A stretch of 10,846 nucleotides of DNA from an uncultured Eubacteriales bacterium (lineage in GTDB: Bacteria > Bacillota > Clostridia > Lachnospirales > Lachnospiraceae). Where the stretch lies: NCBI GenBank assembly GCA_902783795.1, contig CACZSO010000045.1:1-10846 (forward strand), written 5' to 3'. Positions within the stretch are counted from its first letter, which is position 1; each line of letters begins with the position of its first letter. This document shows positions 5,152 through 10,846 of the stretch, in pieces. The notes under the pieces are model-generated. The model was not told the origin of the DNA, searched no databases, and saw nothing but the letters and a program-made list of their open reading frames with translations. Made by a program: the position numbers and the translations under genes.

Positions 5152-7046
5152 GGCTTATGGCCTTTTCTTTTTGTTTTGGATACCGGCTGTTTCTGATGGT
5201 CTTTCCGGGTACCCTGAGCTTTCCCTTTCTGCCGGGTGTTATTTAATTCCCTGGGAGGGATCAGACAATGTTTCCGGTCAAAGCCTATCAAATCTTCCCG
5301 ATGACTGGAAAGCAGGGCCTCTTTCACCAGCCGGTAGTTTTCCGGTTTCCGGTACTGGATCAGGGCACGCTGCATGGCTTTCTCATGAGGGTCCTTCACC
5401 ACATTGACTTTTTTCCCTGTACGGGGATCCAGCCCGGTATAATACATGCAGGTGGAGATCGTGGAAGGGGTCGGGTAAAAATCCTGGACCTGTTCCGGCA
5501 TATAACCCATATCCCGCACACTTTCAGCCAGGGCTATGGCATCTTCCATAGTGGATCCGGGATGGGAAGAGATCAGGTAAGGCACCACATACTGCTTCTT
5601 TCCTGTGGTTTTATTGACCCTGTCAAACTCCCGGACAAAAGCCTTGTAAACATCATTGCCCGGCTTCCCCATAAGGGAAAGCACACGGTCCGATACATGC
5701 TCCGGTGCCACTCTCAGCTGGCCGCTGATATGATGTTCACAGAGCTCTTTCAGGATAGTACGGTCCGGATCTGCCATGATGTAGTCAAAACGGATGCCGG
5801 AACGGACAAAAACTTTCTTCACTCCCGGAAGTGCCCGGAGCTTCCTGAGAAGCGCCACATAATCTGTATGGTCTGCCTTCAAGTTTGGGCAGGGCCTGGG
5901 GAACAGGCACTGCTTATCCGGGCAGACCCCGTATTTCAACTGTTTCTCACAGGAAGGATGCCGGAAATTCGCCGTAGGACCGCCCACATCGTGGATATAG
6001 CCCTTAAAATCCTTATCCTGCGTCATTTTCTCTGCTTCCCTTATGAGGGAATCATGGCTCCTTACCTGCACACACCGGCCCTGATGAAAGGCCAGGGCAC
6101 AGAAACTGCAGCCGCCGAAACAGCCCCGGTTGGATACCAAGGAAAACTTGATCTCCTGAAGTGCCGGGATGCCGCCCGCTTCATCATACATGGGATGCCA
6201 GGCGTTCTGATACGGCAGTTCATAGACCTGGTCCATTTCCTCCATGGTGAGAGGCCGCATGGGCGGGTTCTGGACGATATACCGGTTCTCCCCGTATTTT
6301 TCTGTCAGGACTTTCCCGGTGATATGGTCCATATTACGGTACTGGATCCCGAAGCTTTCCGCATATTTTTCGCGGCTTTTAAGCAGTTCATCAAAATCCG
6401 GCAGTGTTATGCTTCCGGCAAGGCTGCTTATATCCCTGGTCTTATAGACCGTGCCGGGTACATCTGTGATCTCAGAGACCGGCACGCCCTGATCCAGGGC
6501 TATTGCGATCCGGACCACCGAAAGTTCCCCCATGCCATACATGAGGATATCCGCCCCGGAATCCATCAGGATGGAACGTCTGAGTTTATCCTGCCAGTAA
6601 TCATAATGGCCCAGGCGCCGCAGGGAAGCTTCTATCCCGCCGATAAGCACCGGGATCTTTCCGAAGCGTTTCCGGATCAGGTTGCAGTAGACAATGGTGG
6701 CATAATCCGGCCGGGAGCCCCGCTTCCCGCCGGGAGAATAATAATCCTCGCTCCGGGGCTTCTTATTCACCGTATAATGGTTCACCATGGAATCCATATT
6801 GCCGGCACTGATGAGAAACCCCAGCCGGGGCTCTCCGCAGACAGCCACCGAATTTTCATCATGCCAGTCCGGCTGGGGACACATGGCAACTTTAAAGCCA
6901 TGGGCTTCCAGCACCCGGCTGATGATGGCCGGTCCGAAAGATGAATGATCCACGTAGGCATCGCCGGTCACGTAGACAAAGTCAGGCCTTTCCCAGCCTG
7001 CTTCCTTTACTTCTTCAAGATTCACCGGCAAAAACCCCAGGTGCAT
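5148..7046 (-). CDS. ygiQ: YgiQ family radical SAM protein
   Basis: A 632-residue protein recognisable from end to end. The N-terminal domain has VYVTGDAYVDH (24-34) and the GGIEASLRRLGHYDYW block (136-151). The radical SAM core has the cluster motif Cys309-x3-Cys313-x2-Cys316 in RGCFGGCSFC. Four further cysteines (366, 375, 380, 386) lie just after GGPTANF and may hold an auxiliary metal or cluster; they are a shared feature of the family as I recall it. RVAPEHVS (445-452) and the QVQDFYPTPST block (519-529) are also typical. The last 30 residues are very basic (KGKAQGTRKDHQKQ and so on), suggesting contact with nucleic acid. The reaction of the family is not established. AAAGGA eight bases upstream supports this start. 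It shares an ATGA overlap with the methyltransferase gene. Confidence 0.95.
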   Translation of the reverse strand: MHLGFLPVNLEEVKEAGWERPDFVYVTGDAYVDHSSFGPAIISRVLEAHGFKVAMCPQPDWHDENSVAVCGEPRLGFLISAGNMDSMVNHYTVNKKPRSEDYYSPGGKRGSRPDYATIVYCNLIRKRFGKIPVLIGGIEASLRRLGHYDYWQDKLRRSILMDSGADILMYGMGELSVVRIAIALDQGVPVSEITDVPGTVYKTRDISSLAGSITLPDFDELLKSREKYAESFGIQYRNMDHITGKVLTEKYGENRYIVQNPPMRPLTMEEMDQVYELPYQNAWHPMYDEAGGIPALQEIKFSLVSNRGCFGGCSFCALAFHQGRCVQVRSHDSLIREAEKMTQDKDFKGYIHDVGGPTANFRHPSCEKQLKYGVCPDKQCLFPRPCPNLKADHTDYVALLRKLRALPGVKKVFVRSGIRFDYIMADPDRTILKELCEHHISGQLRVAPEHVSDRVLSLMGKPGNDVYKAFVREFDRVNKTTGKKQYVVPYLISSHPGSTMEDAIALAESVRDMGYMPEQVQDFYPTPSTISTCMYYTGLDPRTGKKVNVVKDPHEKAMQRALIQYRKPENYRLVKEALLSSHREDLIGFDRKHCLIPPRELNNTRQKGKAQGTRKDHQKQPVSKTKRKGHKP

Positions 7047-7078
7047 GCAGTCTGTCCTTTCTTACTGCGTCCGAAACA

Positions 7079-7107
7079 GCTCCCGATCCTTCTAAAGGAG
7101 CCGGAGC
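7079..7107 (-). other. Hairpin in the proC-ygiQ gap
   Basis: In the 84-bp gap, minus-strand GCTCC (7107-7103) can pair with GGAGC (7083-7079), and inside it TCCTT (7099-7095) pairs with AAGGA (7091-7087). The structure is followed by TGTTTCGG, not a real T-run. It could be a weak terminator, an attenuator or an RNA-processing site separating the proline genes from the ygiQ group. No -35/-10 pair was found in the gap. Confidence 0.35.
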
Positions 7108-7130
7108 CGTCTGAATCCTTCAAATATGCC

Positions 7131-7931
7131 CTATTTCAGCTCAAGTGTACGTTTATAGGCTGCAATTACCGCCTCTGCGGCAGCGTGCCTGAAACCGCCC
7201 TTTTCCAACGCCAGAACACCAGCAATGGTGGTACCGCCGGGGCTGGTCACCGCATCCTTCAGTTCTCCCGGATGCTTTCCGGATTCCTGCATCAGTTTTG
7301 CCGCACCTAAGACGGTCTGGGACGCCAGCAGATAAGCTTTATCCCGGGTAAGTCCCAGGCTCACACCGGCATCTGCCATTGCCTCTATAAAAATATCCAC
7401 ATAAGCCGGGCCGCAGCCGGAAATGGCTGAGCCGGCATCGATCAGTTTTTCCTCCAGGGCACATGATTTCCCGGCATAAGCCAGACTCTCAAGGAAGGCT
7501 TCCACATCCTCTGCCTTCACGTTCTTTGTGTCATAAAGGATCATTCCCTCACCCACGGAAGCGGCCAGGTTCGGCATGATCCGGATCACCGGATAATCAG
7601 CCCCGGCCATTTTCCTTATGGTGTCGATGGTAAGCCCTGCAGCCATAGTGACTAAAATGAGAGAATTTCCTCTCTCTTTAAGTAATGACTGAAGGGGCGC
7701 AAGCGCTGAGGGCATGACCTGGGGCTTGACTCCCAGAAACAGATAATCGGCACTTTTTACCAATTCTTCCAGACTGACGCCGTATGCCCCGCATTCCTCT
7801 TCCAGGGCTTTCACTTTCGCCTGGTCAGGGTCGTACATCCTGATCCGGGCGCCTCCGACAGCTTTTGTGGCTGCCCGAATCAGAGCCGAACCCATATTGC
7901 CGCAGCCTAAAAAGCCAAAGATCTTTTCCAT
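7131..7931 (-). CDS. proC: Pyrroline-5-carboxylate reductase
   Basis: Catalyses the last step of proline synthesis, reducing 1-pyrroline-5-carboxylate with NAD(P)H in the cytoplasm. The Rossmann motif FLGCGNMG (7-14) opens the dinucleotide-binding domain. GVKPQ (67-71) and RIMPN (117-121) are conserved family blocks, and the C-terminal dimerisation domain carries SGCGPAYVDIFIEAMADAG (171-189) and the signature VTSPGGTT (228-235). The length, 266 residues, is normal and no key residue is missing. The start sits behind AGGAGA, which overlaps the TAG stop of proA 8 bp away, so the two genes are translated in tandem. It completes the glutamate-to-proline pathway with proB and proA. Confidence 0.97.
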   Translation of the reverse strand: MEKIFGFLGCGNMGSALIRAATKAVGGARIRMYDPDQAKVKALEEECGAYGVSLEELVKSADYLFLGVKPQVMPSALAPLQSLLKERGNSLILVTMAAGLTIDTIRKMAGADYPVIRIMPNLAASVGEGMILYDTKNVKAEDVEAFLESLAYAGKSCALEEKLIDAGSAISGCGPAYVDIFIEAMADAGVSLGLTRDKAYLLASQTVLGAAKLMQESGKHPGELKDAVTSPGGTTIAGVLALEKGGFRHAAAEAVIAAYKRTLELK

Positions 7932-7939
7932 GGTATCTC

Positions 7940-9196
7940 CTATCTGATCTGGCCGTTTCCGGTCACCACATATTTATAACTGGTCAGTTCTTCTAAGCCC
8001 ATGGGCCCCCGGGCATGTAATTTCTGAGTAGAAATGCCCATCTCGCAGCCCAGGCCGAATTTCCCGCCGTCTGTAAAGCGGGTCGAAGCATTTACATACA
8101 CCGCTGCAGAGTCCACACGGGCTGTAAAATAAGCCGCCGTTTCCTCATCTGCAGTGATAATGGCCTCGCTGTGATGGGTAGAGTGTTCGTCGATATGTTC
8201 TACCGCTTCCTGTACACTTCCGACCACTTTCACCGCCAGGATAAAGTCTAAAAATTCTGTATCAAAATCTTCCGGGACTGCCGGTGTCCCTGAGATATAC
8301 TGCCGGGCTTTTTCTGAGAGCCGTAATTCCACCGGGATCTTTCCTGCTTCTATCCTGTCATCCACCAGGCGTTTCTTTACCATGGGCAGGAAAGCTTCCG
8401 CTGCCTTTTCATGTACTAATAATGTTTCTGCCGCGTTGCAGACCGAAGGCCGCTGGGTCTTCGCATTATCGATGATATCAAGAGCCATGTTAAGGTCCGC
8501 TGCCGCATCCACATAGACACTGCAGATGCCGGTACCGGTCTCGATACAAGGCACCGAGGCATTCTCTACGCAGGCTTTGATCAGGCCCGCGCCGCCTCGG
8601 GGGATCAAAAGGTCCACATAACCCCGGGCTTTCATGAGTTCCATAGAACTCTGCCGGGTGGTATCTTCCACCATATTGATGATGGTCTTATCGATGCCGA
8701 TGCTTTCAAGTCCATGCTGCATGGCATCCAGCACTGCCCGGGAAGTGCGGTAGGCTTCTTTTCCGCCCCTCAGCACACAGACATTGCCGCTTTTTAAGGA
8801 AAGAGCTGCCGCATCCGAAGTGACATTAGGACGGCTCTCATAGATGATGGCCACGACACCCATGGGGACGGAGATCTTTTTCAGTTTCAGCCCGTCCTGG
8901 GTAACGCTTTCAGAAAGGACTCTTCCCACCGGGTCTTTCAGCCTGATGACATCACGGATGCCTTCCGCCATGTCATGGATGCGTGCCTCGTTCAGCATCA
9001 GCCGGTCCAGCATCACATCACTGATGCTGCCCCGCGCTTTCTCCATATCCACTGCGTTTTCCTTAAGGATGGCCGCACTCTCTTTTTCAAGACTGTCTGC
9101 CATGGCTTTAAGCGCCTGGTTTTTCTCTTCTTCACTGAGTAAAGCCAGAACCTTTTTCGCTCTGACGGCCTGTTCTAAGATCTCCTGTGTCGTCAT
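7940..9196 (-). CDS. proA: Glutamate-5-semialdehyde dehydrogenase (gamma-glutamyl phosphate reductase)
   Basis: Second step of proline synthesis: NADPH-dependent reduction of gamma-glutamyl phosphate to glutamate semialdehyde. At 418 residues it has the usual length and the aldehyde-dehydrogenase-like fold. YESRPNVTSDAAAL (119-132) and LRGGKEA (142-148) belong to the cofactor domain. The catalytic cysteine is Cys253 in QRPSVCNAAETLL, and the ProA signature VDSAAVYVNASTRFTDGG spans 361-378. Its ATG overlaps the proB TGA as ATGA, and the Shine-Dalgarno AAGGAG lies within the last codons of proB. This points to tight coupling of the kinase and reductase, whose labile acyl-phosphate intermediate is thought to be channelled between them. 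Confidence 0.97.
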   Translation of the reverse strand: MTTQEILEQAVRAKKVLALLSEEEKNQALKAMADSLEKESAAILKENAVDMEKARGSISDVMLDRLMLNEARIHDMAEGIRDVIRLKDPVGRVLSESVTQDGLKLKKISVPMGVVAIIYESRPNVTSDAAALSLKSGNVCVLRGGKEAYRTSRAVLDAMQHGLESIGIDKTIINMVEDTTRQSSMELMKARGYVDLLIPRGGAGLIKACVENASVPCIETGTGICSVYVDAAADLNMALDIIDNAKTQRPSVCNAAETLLVHEKAAEAFLPMVKKRLVDDRIEAGKIPVELRLSEKARQYISGTPAVPEDFDTEFLDFILAVKVVGSVQEAVEHIDEHSTHHSEAIITADEETAAYFTARVDSAAVYVNASTRFTDGGKFGLGCEMGISTQKLHARGPMGLEELTSYKYVVTGNGQIR

Positions 9197-9966
9197 GCTT
9201 TCTCCTTTGCGTGAAATCTGGTACCTACGGGTTTTCCTTCCGCTACGTCATATAACAGTTCCGGCTTAGCGCCGTTCATTATGATCATATCGCAGCCTGC
9301 TTCCGTACAGATCCTGGCTGCCTCCAGTTTGGTCCTCATGCCGCCGGTGCCCAGAGATGATCCCTCACCGCCGCCCAGCGCCATAATATCGTCATTCAGT
9401 TCGTACACATTCTCTATAAGCCGGGCTTCTGCATCCTGGTGCGGGTCCTTCGTAAACAGCCCGTCAATGTCCGACATCAGTACCAGCAGATCTGCCTTCG
9501 CCGATGTGGTCACGATAGCCGCCAGGGTATCATTATCGCCGATGGTGATCTCTTCTGTGGCGATGGTGTCATTTTCATTTATGATAGGGATGGCTCCCAG
9601 CTCTAAAAGCCGGTTCAATGTATTCGTAAAGTTCTGATACCGGTCTTCTGAAGCAATATCGGCCGCGGTGATCAGTATCTGGGCCACGGTGTGATTATAC
9701 TCAGAAAACTGCCGGTCATACACATACATCAGCTCACTCTGCCCTACCGCTGCCGCGGCCTGTTTCGTAGGCATGTCCTTCGGCCGCTCAGAAAGCGACA
9801 GCTTCCCCACCCCCATGCCGATGGCTCCGGAAGATACCATGATGATCTCCAGGCCCGCATTTTTCAGGTCGCTGATGATCTTGCAGATCTCTTCTGTTCT
9901 CCTGATATTCAGCCGCCCGCTTTCATGAGCGATGGTGGATGTTCCTATCTTAATGACTAGCTTCAT
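9193..9966 (-). CDS. proB: Glutamate 5-kinase, short form without PUA domain
   Basis: First and committed step of proline synthesis: ATP-dependent phosphorylation of glutamate. The amino-acid kinase fold is complete: KIGTSTI (6-12), SSGAIGMG (45-52), INENDTI (129-135), GDNDTLAA (143-150), MSDIDGLFTKDP (164-175) and GTGGMRTKLEAA (206-217) with the conserved Lys213. The protein ends at residue 257, just after the kinase domain, whereas E. coli ProB (367 residues) adds an RNA-binding-like PUA domain. Short ProB forms are known, and the residues for proline feedback lie in the kinase domain, so it should be active and may still be inhibited by proline. The start is set by AAAGGA seven bases upstream. 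It follows the kinase-like gene by 14 bp. Confidence 0.96.
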   Translation of the reverse strand: MKLVIKIGTSTIAHESGRLNIRRTEEICKIISDLKNAGLEIIMVSSGAIGMGVGKLSLSERPKDMPTKQAAAAVGQSELMYVYDRQFSEYNHTVAQILITAADIASEDRYQNFTNTLNRLLELGAIPIINENDTIATEEITIGDNDTLAAIVTTSAKADLLVLMSDIDGLFTKDPHQDAEARLIENVYELNDDIMALGGGEGSSLGTGGMRTKLEAARICTEAGCDMIIMNGAKPELLYDVAEGKPVGTRFHAKEKA

Positions 9967-9980
9967 GCCTTATTCCTTTA

Positions 9981-10523
9981 TCAGCGCTGCTTCCAGGCTT
10001 CAATGATCTTTTTCAGGTTATCGTAGAGCGGCCGGCCTCCGTCCAATGTGATCACCGGACAATGCAGACTCTCTGCCCATTCCTTATGCCGCCGGATAAA
10101 CGGCTGGTCTTCATCATCATAGGCCAGCACATCCCGGATAAACTGCTCATGGGTCTCATACATATCGCCCCCCGGAAGCACCCGTTCTCCGAAAATCCCC
10201 TGGTCCCGCTCCCGGATGCGGCGTACTCTTAATTCCGGCGGGGCTGTAATATACACTGCCAGACTGAACATCTCATCCAATGCCTCCCTGGCTCTGTCCA
10301 TATAACCTGCCAGCACAAAATGCTCATTTGGCCGGATCGCGTCCAGCAGATGGCTTAATTTCTCCTCTTCCGGCACTCTTACGGTAAAGGGCTCATCCGT
10401 ATCTTTCCGCCAGATATAATCATCAAAATCAAAATAGGGCCAGTTCAGAAGTGCAGCCGTCATCATTCCGAGTGTGGTTTTTCCCGCTCCCGCAGGACCA
10501 AAGATCACGATTCCCGCAGCCAT
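9981..10523 (-). CDS. Small P-loop kinase-like protein (180 aa) heading the proline operon
   Basis: A compact protein with Walker A GPAGAGKTT (9-17) after the first strand. The acidic DFDDYIW (32-38) lies where shikimate and adenylate kinases bind substrate. The strand VYITAPPELRVRRIRERD (90-107) resembles the region where those kinases place lid arginines. Length and architecture fit a small-molecule kinase of the adenylate/shikimate/gluconate kinase class. Residues such as DGG (161-163) and a Trp-rich C-terminus do not identify a substrate. It is the first gene after the promoter, with AAAGGAG correctly spaced, and is followed by proB after only 14 bp, so it is cotranscribed with the proline genes. 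Whether it acts in proline or glutamate metabolism is unknown. A role unrelated to its neighbours is equally possible. Confidence 0.85.
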   Translation of the reverse strand: MAAGIVIFGPAGAGKTTLGMMTAALLNWPYFDFDDYIWRKDTDEPFTVRVPEEEKLSHLLDAIRPNEHFVLAGYMDRAREALDEMFSLAVYITAPPELRVRRIRERDQGIFGERVLPGGDMYETHEQFIRDVLAYDDEDQPFIRRHKEWAESLHCPVITLDGGRPLYDNLKKIIEAWKQR

Positions 10524-10565
10524 GCTGTCTCCTTTGCTGATTCATCTTATTTCTTTTGTCCGTAT

Positions 10566-10594
10566 ATTTTATCATGTACAGCAGGATTTAGCAA
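10566..10594 (-). promoter_or_regulatory. Extended -10 promoter of the kinase-proB-proA-proC operon
   Basis: Minus strand: -10 TAAAAT at 10571-10566 preceded by TGA, giving the extended motif TGnTAAAAT. A modest -35 TTGCTA at 10594-10589 lies exactly 17 bases upstream. Transcription would start near 10559, leaving a leader of about 36 bases. That is too short for a T-box or a classical attenuator. Confidence 0.65.
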
Positions 10595-10680
10595 TCAAAG
10601 ATTTGATAATGGCGGCATAAATCTGTCTTTCAGCAGACTTCTCTGGATTTTCCGGCATTTTTGTCATTTTATCCGTTTTC

Positions 10681-10710
10681 CCGGGACCCCGGAGATAAAT
10701 GGATATCCGG
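10681..10710. repeat. Overlapping GC-rich inverted repeats
   Basis: CCGGG-AC-CCCGG (10681-10692) is a tight inverted repeat, and CCGGA (10689-10693) can instead pair with TCCGG (10706-10710). The two pairings exclude each other because they share bases. No T-run follows closely on either strand. The function is unknown. Confidence 0.4.
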
Positions 10711-10720
10711 CCATGTCCTT

Positions 10721-10761
10721 AAAAAGGAGCTGTCGCACTAAGTAGTGAATAAAGGCAGCCC
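10721..10761 (-). terminator. Minus-strand intrinsic terminator
   Basis: Minus-strand GGGCTGCC (10761-10754) pairs with GACAGCTC (10734-10727) with one G-U pair and one mismatch. It encloses an inner 5-bp hairpin, CACTA/TAGTG (10747-10736). Five T residues (10725-10721) follow one base later. It would stop transcripts arriving from the gene beyond the right edge before they enter the proline operon. Confidence 0.6.
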
Positions 10762-10768
10762 TTGTCAG

Positions 10769-10798
10769 AAGAAATCCGGTCATGTGGCCGGATTTCTT
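10769..10798. terminator. Perfect 11-bp inverted repeat, possible plus-strand terminator
   Basis: AAGAAATCCGG (10769-10779) and CCGGATTTCTT (10788-10798) form a perfect 11-bp stem around TCATGTGG, extendable by a G-U and a C-G pair. On the plus strand it exits into TATTAAAA and has a T-rich 3' arm. On the minus strand no T-run follows. No plus-strand gene lies upstream within the window. Confidence 0.45.
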
Positions 10799-10802
10799 TA
10801 TT

Positions 10803-10843
10803 AAAAAACACAAGCCCGGGCTTCGAAAAGTCCGGGCTTTGTG
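10803..10843 (-). terminator. Strong minus-strand intrinsic terminator at the window edge
   Basis: Minus-strand CACAAAGCCCGG (10843-10832) pairs with CCGGGCTTGTG (10819-10809) in an 11-bp stem with a single bulged A. Six T residues follow immediately (10808-10803). This is a classical terminator and implies a minus-strand gene ending just right of the window. Confidence 0.8.
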
Positions 10844-10846
10844 GTA

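Larger units (their letters stand above)
10524..10846. other. Gene-free stretch upstream of the proline operon
   Basis: This 323-base stretch holds the operon promoter next to the kinase-like gene and a cluster of inverted repeats and terminators towards the right edge. Minus-strand translation shows only very short frames: a 31-codon frame (10667-10572, starting MTKMPENPEKSAERQ) whose stop overlaps the promoter, and a 16-codon frame that overlaps its start by ATGA. Neither has a convincing ribosome binding site. No T-box, tRNA or known riboswitch core was recognised. Confidence 0.6.

Noticed and set aside
5268..6944. Long plus-strand open frame (558 codons) antisense to ygiQ
   Set aside because: It lies wholly inside a strongly recognisable gene, its translation is rich in His, Pro and Ile with no domain I recognise, and it has no ribosome binding site or promoter that I can see. 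It is a shadow produced by the codon use of ygiQ.
10524..10600. T-box or proline riboswitch ahead of the proline operon
   Set aside because: The predicted leader is only about 36 bases and shows no T-box sequence, specifier loop or antiterminator.
10721..10763. Insertion-sequence end (GGAGCTGTCGCAC-like terminal repeat)
   Set aside because: The motif resembles IS termini I have a vague memory of, but no transposase, matching opposite end or target duplication is present. A minus-strand terminator explains the same bases.
1..10846. CRISPR array, prophage, toxin-antitoxin or defence system
   Set aside because: No spaced direct repeats, no phage structural genes, no paired small toxin genes, and every long gene fits a housekeeping, metabolic or signalling family.

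Overview
The window reads as a bacterial chromosome segment of moderate GC, with all ten recognisable genes on the minus strand. The genes suggest an anaerobic, low-to-mid GC Firmicute of class Clostridia, probably Lachnospiraceae-like. The pointers are a reverse rubrerythrin (rubredoxin domain first), a YgiQ radical SAM enzyme, strong AGGAGG-type ribosome binding sites and a textbook sigma-A promoter. The family-level assignment is inference from gene content and style, not a database match.

Read in the direction of transcription (right to left), the window opens with a 323-base gene-free stretch (10524-10846) rich in inverted repeats. It includes two minus-strand intrinsic terminators that probably close a gene outside the window. 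An extended -10 promoter (10566-10594) then drives a small P-loop kinase-like protein followed by proB, proA and proC, the complete glutamate-to-proline pathway. Spacings here are 14 bp, a 4-bp ATGA overlap and 8 bp, so these four genes form a tight operon. After an 84-bp gap holding one hairpin come ygiQ (radical SAM), an rlmD-type 23S rRNA uracil methyltransferase (ATGA overlap), a membrane-bound sensor PP2C phosphatase of the SpoIIE/RsbU type, and a second P-loop kinase-like protein. No promoter is apparent in the 84-bp gap, so read-through from the pro operon is plausible.

The left end is a separate unit. A reverse rubrerythrin gene has its own near-consensus promoter (TTGACA, 17 bp, TAATAT) with a perfect palindrome over the -10 box, and ends in two tandem hairpins. 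Beyond them lies a 75-residue protein that is essentially a free-standing relative of the RNA polymerase alpha C-terminal helix-hairpin-helix domain.

Most of the window is ordinary housekeeping and metabolic sequence. I see no insertion sequence, phage gene, CRISPR array, toxin-antitoxin pair or clear new defence system. The points most worth following are the stand-alone alpha-CTD-like protein, the phosphatase without visible partner-switching genes, the two uncharacterised P-loop proteins in conserved-looking operons, the operator-like palindrome at the rubrerythrin promoter, and the inverted-repeat cluster at the right edge.
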